Assembly: GCF_000192795.1 (NCBI RefSeq)
Contig: NW_007360624.1
Span: 30,472 to 94,471 of the forward strand
Direction: 5' to 3'
From: Vavraia culicis subsp. floridensis
Taxonomy: Eukaryota; Microsporidia; Pleistophoridae
DNA: 64,000 bases
Both the position numbers and the translations under genes were made by a program. Positions 61,632-64,000 of the stretch are shown piece after piece; position 1 is the stretch's first letter; each line of letters starts with the position of its first letter. The notes under the pieces are model-generated. The model was not told the DNA's origin and made no database searches. It saw nothing but the letters and a program-made list of their open reading frames with translations.

Positions 61632-62246
61632 GATGGGTCTCATTTTTGCTTTTTTATGAGGTAAATGGCATGATAATTGCCACACACACCATTTCGCCGC
61701 ACAGCTCTTTACGATCTGTATTGCAAGTGGTGTGACTATGGCACTAGAAGTTCTTTAGAAGAGAAAATTTTCACAGAACATCATGACTGTTCCTCAAAAA
61801 GCACCAAGTTCATTGCACTTGCATGTACGCAATGTTGTACGGTACACAAAAACGCTCACTGTAGAATATCCCTAATCTGTTAATTAACTCGTTTCTCTTC
61901 GTTTCTACGAATGAAAGGTGAAACTCAGGTCCAAGTATAAATTTGTTAAAGTTTTAATTTTATGGCAAAAAAAGTTGTAGAAACCAAAAAATAATCTTAT
62001 TTGCTTTTTGTAGTCGAATACACAATTGATCAATGTTCTACCGCGATGTACTACGTTTGTCCAATGGCACAGGTTAGTCAGAAAGCAATTTTAGTAGGTG
62101 TAGCTGTTCAAACAGAAGCTTTTATTTAATTTTAGTGTGTAGGGATGCTAATTCTAACACTATAGATTTCACTATTATGCTCTAACTGCCATATCTGCGA
62201 GCAATACTTTATGATAGCTGTCAGGATCCAACAAATCTCATCTTAG
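61632..62246. other. Intergenic region, possible 5' exon
   Basis: 615 bp. ATGGCACAG followed by GTTAGT at 62064-62078 could be a short first exon for the two-TM protein. A Cys-rich ORF at 61677-61883 is not called. Confidence 0.4.
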
Positions 62247-62537
62247 GAAGGTATCATCTTGCATCAACCCGCCTATTCTATCGTTTTATTCATAGTTTTG
62301 ATTTTTTCAATCCTTGTAGTACTAAGAACAATAATGGCTGTCATGATAGATAGATCGTGTCAAGAAATTAGTTTAACAGTCACCTCACAACACTACGTGG
62401 GCAATCTCTCTGACGCGCCGAATTCCTACATAGCCTTTTATACTTTAGGCACATTTATAATTTTCACAGCCATTACGACCATAATTCGCCATAAAGAGGT
62501 GATGATATTTAGAAATCTTACTGTTGAGGCATTCTGA
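62247..62537 (+). CDS. Small two-TM membrane protein, 5' end unresolved
   Basis: The 96-codon frame has natural codon use and two hydrophobic segments, SIVLFIVLIFSILVVL and IAFYTLGTFIIFTAI, separated by a polar loop. It has no ATG near its start. A TAG at 62244-62246 closes the frame, and the bases CATCTTAG just before it look like a 3' splice site. A first exon ATGGCACAG ending before GTTAGT (62073) would join in phase 0 across a 174-nt intron. The internal ATG at 62334 would delete the first TM segment. Family not recognised. Confidence 0.45.
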   Translation, partial: EGIILHQPAYSIVLFIVLIFSILVVLRTIMAVMIDRSCQEISLTVTSQHYVGNLSDAPNSYIAFYTLGTFIIFTAITTIIRHKEVMIFRNLTVEAF

Positions 62538-62719
62538 GAATCACACCCACCAAAAATGACTCCCTTTTGACACTTGCCAATCTAGTACAATCATTCTCAG
62601 TGAGCTTAGGTTCTCATGGCTCCATTTAACACTACTCCAATTATTGGTACTGAAATATAAAAATTTACTTATACAGCCATTCTTAGATCTATGATCCTTA
62701 AATTAATAATTGTACACAA

Positions 62720-63649
62720 CTATTTGAAGTGGTTTGTCTTGTTGATCCTGCTCATTACTCTGCTTTCATTTTCGATTTCTTTTTCACTCAACACCCTCTT
62801 CGGATTCAATATAGCCTTTTTCAAATCGTAGATTTTTTTCCGATCGCTTATTAAATCACCGAACGACCTACAAGTCTTGTAAAACGGCAAAGGCTTTTTG
62901 ACTTTCTCTTTTCTGTATAATTTTCTGTATATTTTCTTTCTCTTTGACGGACAGCAGCTTGTTCTCAGCACGTCCGTTATCCCCGATATTTCGTAATCAA
63001 TCGACAATATCTCTTCGTTGAGTTTCTGCTGCTCGTTTTTTAAACTCAACAATTTGTCGATGTAACTGAATTCCAGATACGCACGTTTAAGCTTTTCCAG
63101 TGTGCTTGCCTCGCTTCTTCTAGTTTTTCTTCCGGGCACATTTGTTCTTTTCCTAAAACATAAATACGCATCATAGTCATCGTTTCCTATGACCTTCACC
63201 GTTCTCTTCGAGTAGTAATTCGTTATTCTCTCTTTAACTTCGCTGTTTTCCAGTTTTTCGTATTCTTTGGTTCCGATTGCCCTAATAACATTTTGAAAGT
63301 CTGCCATTTCTATTTTTTCATGTTCTAAAAACCTGCGATCCTCCTCTTGCAACACGTACTCATTGGAAACATCGCTTTCATACTTGATATACTTTTCTGG
63401 CGGCCTGTACTCGCCATATTCCCTGATTTTATCGGTGCTAACCGTGATATTCGGTATAACTATATTTCCTTTACCACTCTCCAGCAGCTTTTTCAGATGA
63501 ATTTCTTTTTCTTCGTCCTGTTCTACACCCGTTTTCAAGTTTGTGTGCACGTAGTCAAGGAGCAAGGACTGATCAAGCTCGTCTGCGTAATACACCATGT
63601 GCTGTCTATTCGTTTCTAGTTTTTTATTTCGTATTCTTTTAGAAAACAT
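62720..63649 (-). CDS. EPL1: Enhancer of Polycomb-like protein Epl1 (NuA4 subunit)
   Basis: This 309-aa protein matches the N-terminal EPcA domain, which bridges the Esa1 acetyltransferase and nucleosomes in NuA4/piccolo. The conserved blocks are IPNITVSTDKIREYGEYRPP, YESDVSNEYVLQEEDRRFLE, then YDAYLCFRKRTNVPGRKTRR, which corresponds to YVCFRRRE.R..RKTRR. The rest is charged and helical. It is shorter than yeast Epl1 (832 aa), as only the EPcA part is kept. No CCC/GGG motif precedes the ATG (AAAGAAGGCCAC instead). It co-occurs in the window with a RuvB-like ATPase and a SET methyltransferase. Confidence 0.85.
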   Translation of the reverse strand: MFSKRIRNKKLETNRQHMVYYADELDQSLLLDYVHTNLKTGVEQDEEKEIHLKKLLESGKGNIVIPNITVSTDKIREYGEYRPPEKYIKYESDVSNEYVLQEEDRRFLEHEKIEMADFQNVIRAIGTKEYEKLENSEVKERITNYYSKRTVKVIGNDDYDAYLCFRKRTNVPGRKTRRSEASTLEKLKRAYLEFSYIDKLLSLKNEQQKLNEEILSIDYEISGITDVLRTSCCPSKRKKIYRKLYRKEKVKKPLPFYKTCRSFGDLISDRKKIYDLKKAILNPKRVLSEKEIENESRVMSRINKTNHFK

Positions 63650-63879
63650 GTGGCCTTCTTTATTATTATTTTTTTAAATCTACCACACTTTAAAAAATTT
63701 TATGCTTTGTGCTAGCACAAGGAAAAAATGAAAATAAGCAAAACAGGAATGAAAATACAAACAAAATGAAAAGAACAAATTGGTGAATTTTCCAAAGAAT
63801 AAATTAAAAACTTTTTAATTAAATCACGAAAAGCAGTGACGTGTAAGTATGAACGGTATGAAGCCCCCATAAAAATAAA
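63650..63879. other. Intergenic region
   Basis: 230 bp of very AT-rich sequence at the right end. Confidence 0.4.
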
Positions 63880-64000
63880 ATGAAGGGTTCAAGGGTAAGC
63901 CAACGGCAAGCATTCAAGTTTTTGTAAGTTATTATGGTAGAAATACATCTCTGCTTTGAATAAATATTCTTGCAAAAGAATTGCTCAGAAATTCGGATAA
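63880..64000 (+). CDS. Possible first exon of a gene leaving the window
   Basis: CCCCCATAAAAATAAA precedes an ATG at 63880, a good match to the local start layout. The short basic reading MKGSRVSQRQAFKFL runs into GTAAGT at 63924, so a short first exon and an intron are possible. Acceptors such as GCTCAG (about 63989) occur before the edge. Nothing downstream can confirm it. Confidence 0.28.

Overview
This window looks like a chromosome segment of a microsporidian. The support is compressed single-copy eukaryotic genes (NOT1 of 1655 aa, a 441-aa AsnRS, a 360-aa Rpn7), no mitochondrial metabolism except a mitosome-type [2Fe-2S] ferredoxin, an ER BiP ending in REEL, and a CCC (or GGG) motif a few bases upstream of most start codons. 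Splicing is retained: one gene has a 96-nt GTAAGT intron, and another is best explained by two tiny introns of 22 and 28 nt. Gene density is low for the group; many gaps of 0.5-3 kb hold nothing recognisable, and a few hold decayed transposon fragments.

Layout. 1-4479: a large BEACH-type/ConA-like scaffold gene on the minus strand, plus a further minus-strand coding segment that runs off the left edge. 5080-16731: a RuvB-like ATPase, a spliced gene of unknown function, CDC45, mitosomal ferredoxin, a tRNA m3C methyltransferase, ribosomal proteins uL13 and eL32, a Helitron/PIF1 helicase relic and a secreted protein. 18003-26306: a polytopic membrane protein, a hairpin, a Swi5-like protein, a Sac phosphatase with a decayed 5-phosphatase region, a Merlin transposase relic, AsnRS and DcpS. 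29092-35180: a charged hypothetical, a Nop9-like Pumilio protein, RPC11 and BiP. 38066-46206: a Tps2-type trehalose-phosphate phosphatase, Rpn7, an Mrn1/Nrd1-like RRM protein, a hypothetical with no ATG, and a membrane-anchored ubiquitin protease. 48047-54395: an Ssf1-like Brix protein, the three-exon coiled-coil gene, eS10, an aldo-keto reductase, exosome Rrp42 and a coiled-coil hypothetical. 54395-63649: NOT1, a PHD/SET trithorax-type methyltransferase, a two-TM protein and Epl1.

How the genes group. RNA metabolism dominates: NOT1 deadenylation scaffold, DcpS scavenger decapping, exosome Rrp42, Nop9 and Ssf1 in ribosome assembly, Mrn1-like RNA binding, RPC11 in Pol III, a tRNA methyltransferase and three ribosomal proteins. 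Chromatin and replication are represented by the SET protein, Epl1 (NuA4), RuvB-like and CDC45. Neighbours are functionally mixed with no operon logic, and divergent pairs share 0.4-0.6 kb promoter gaps.

No large unknown multi-gene system stands out. The observations most worth following are the tiny introns, the start-site motif used as an annotation tool, the split BEACH-type gene, the decayed enzyme domains in the Sac and Tps2 proteins, the transposon relics and a wobble-tolerant hairpin at 19378-19425.
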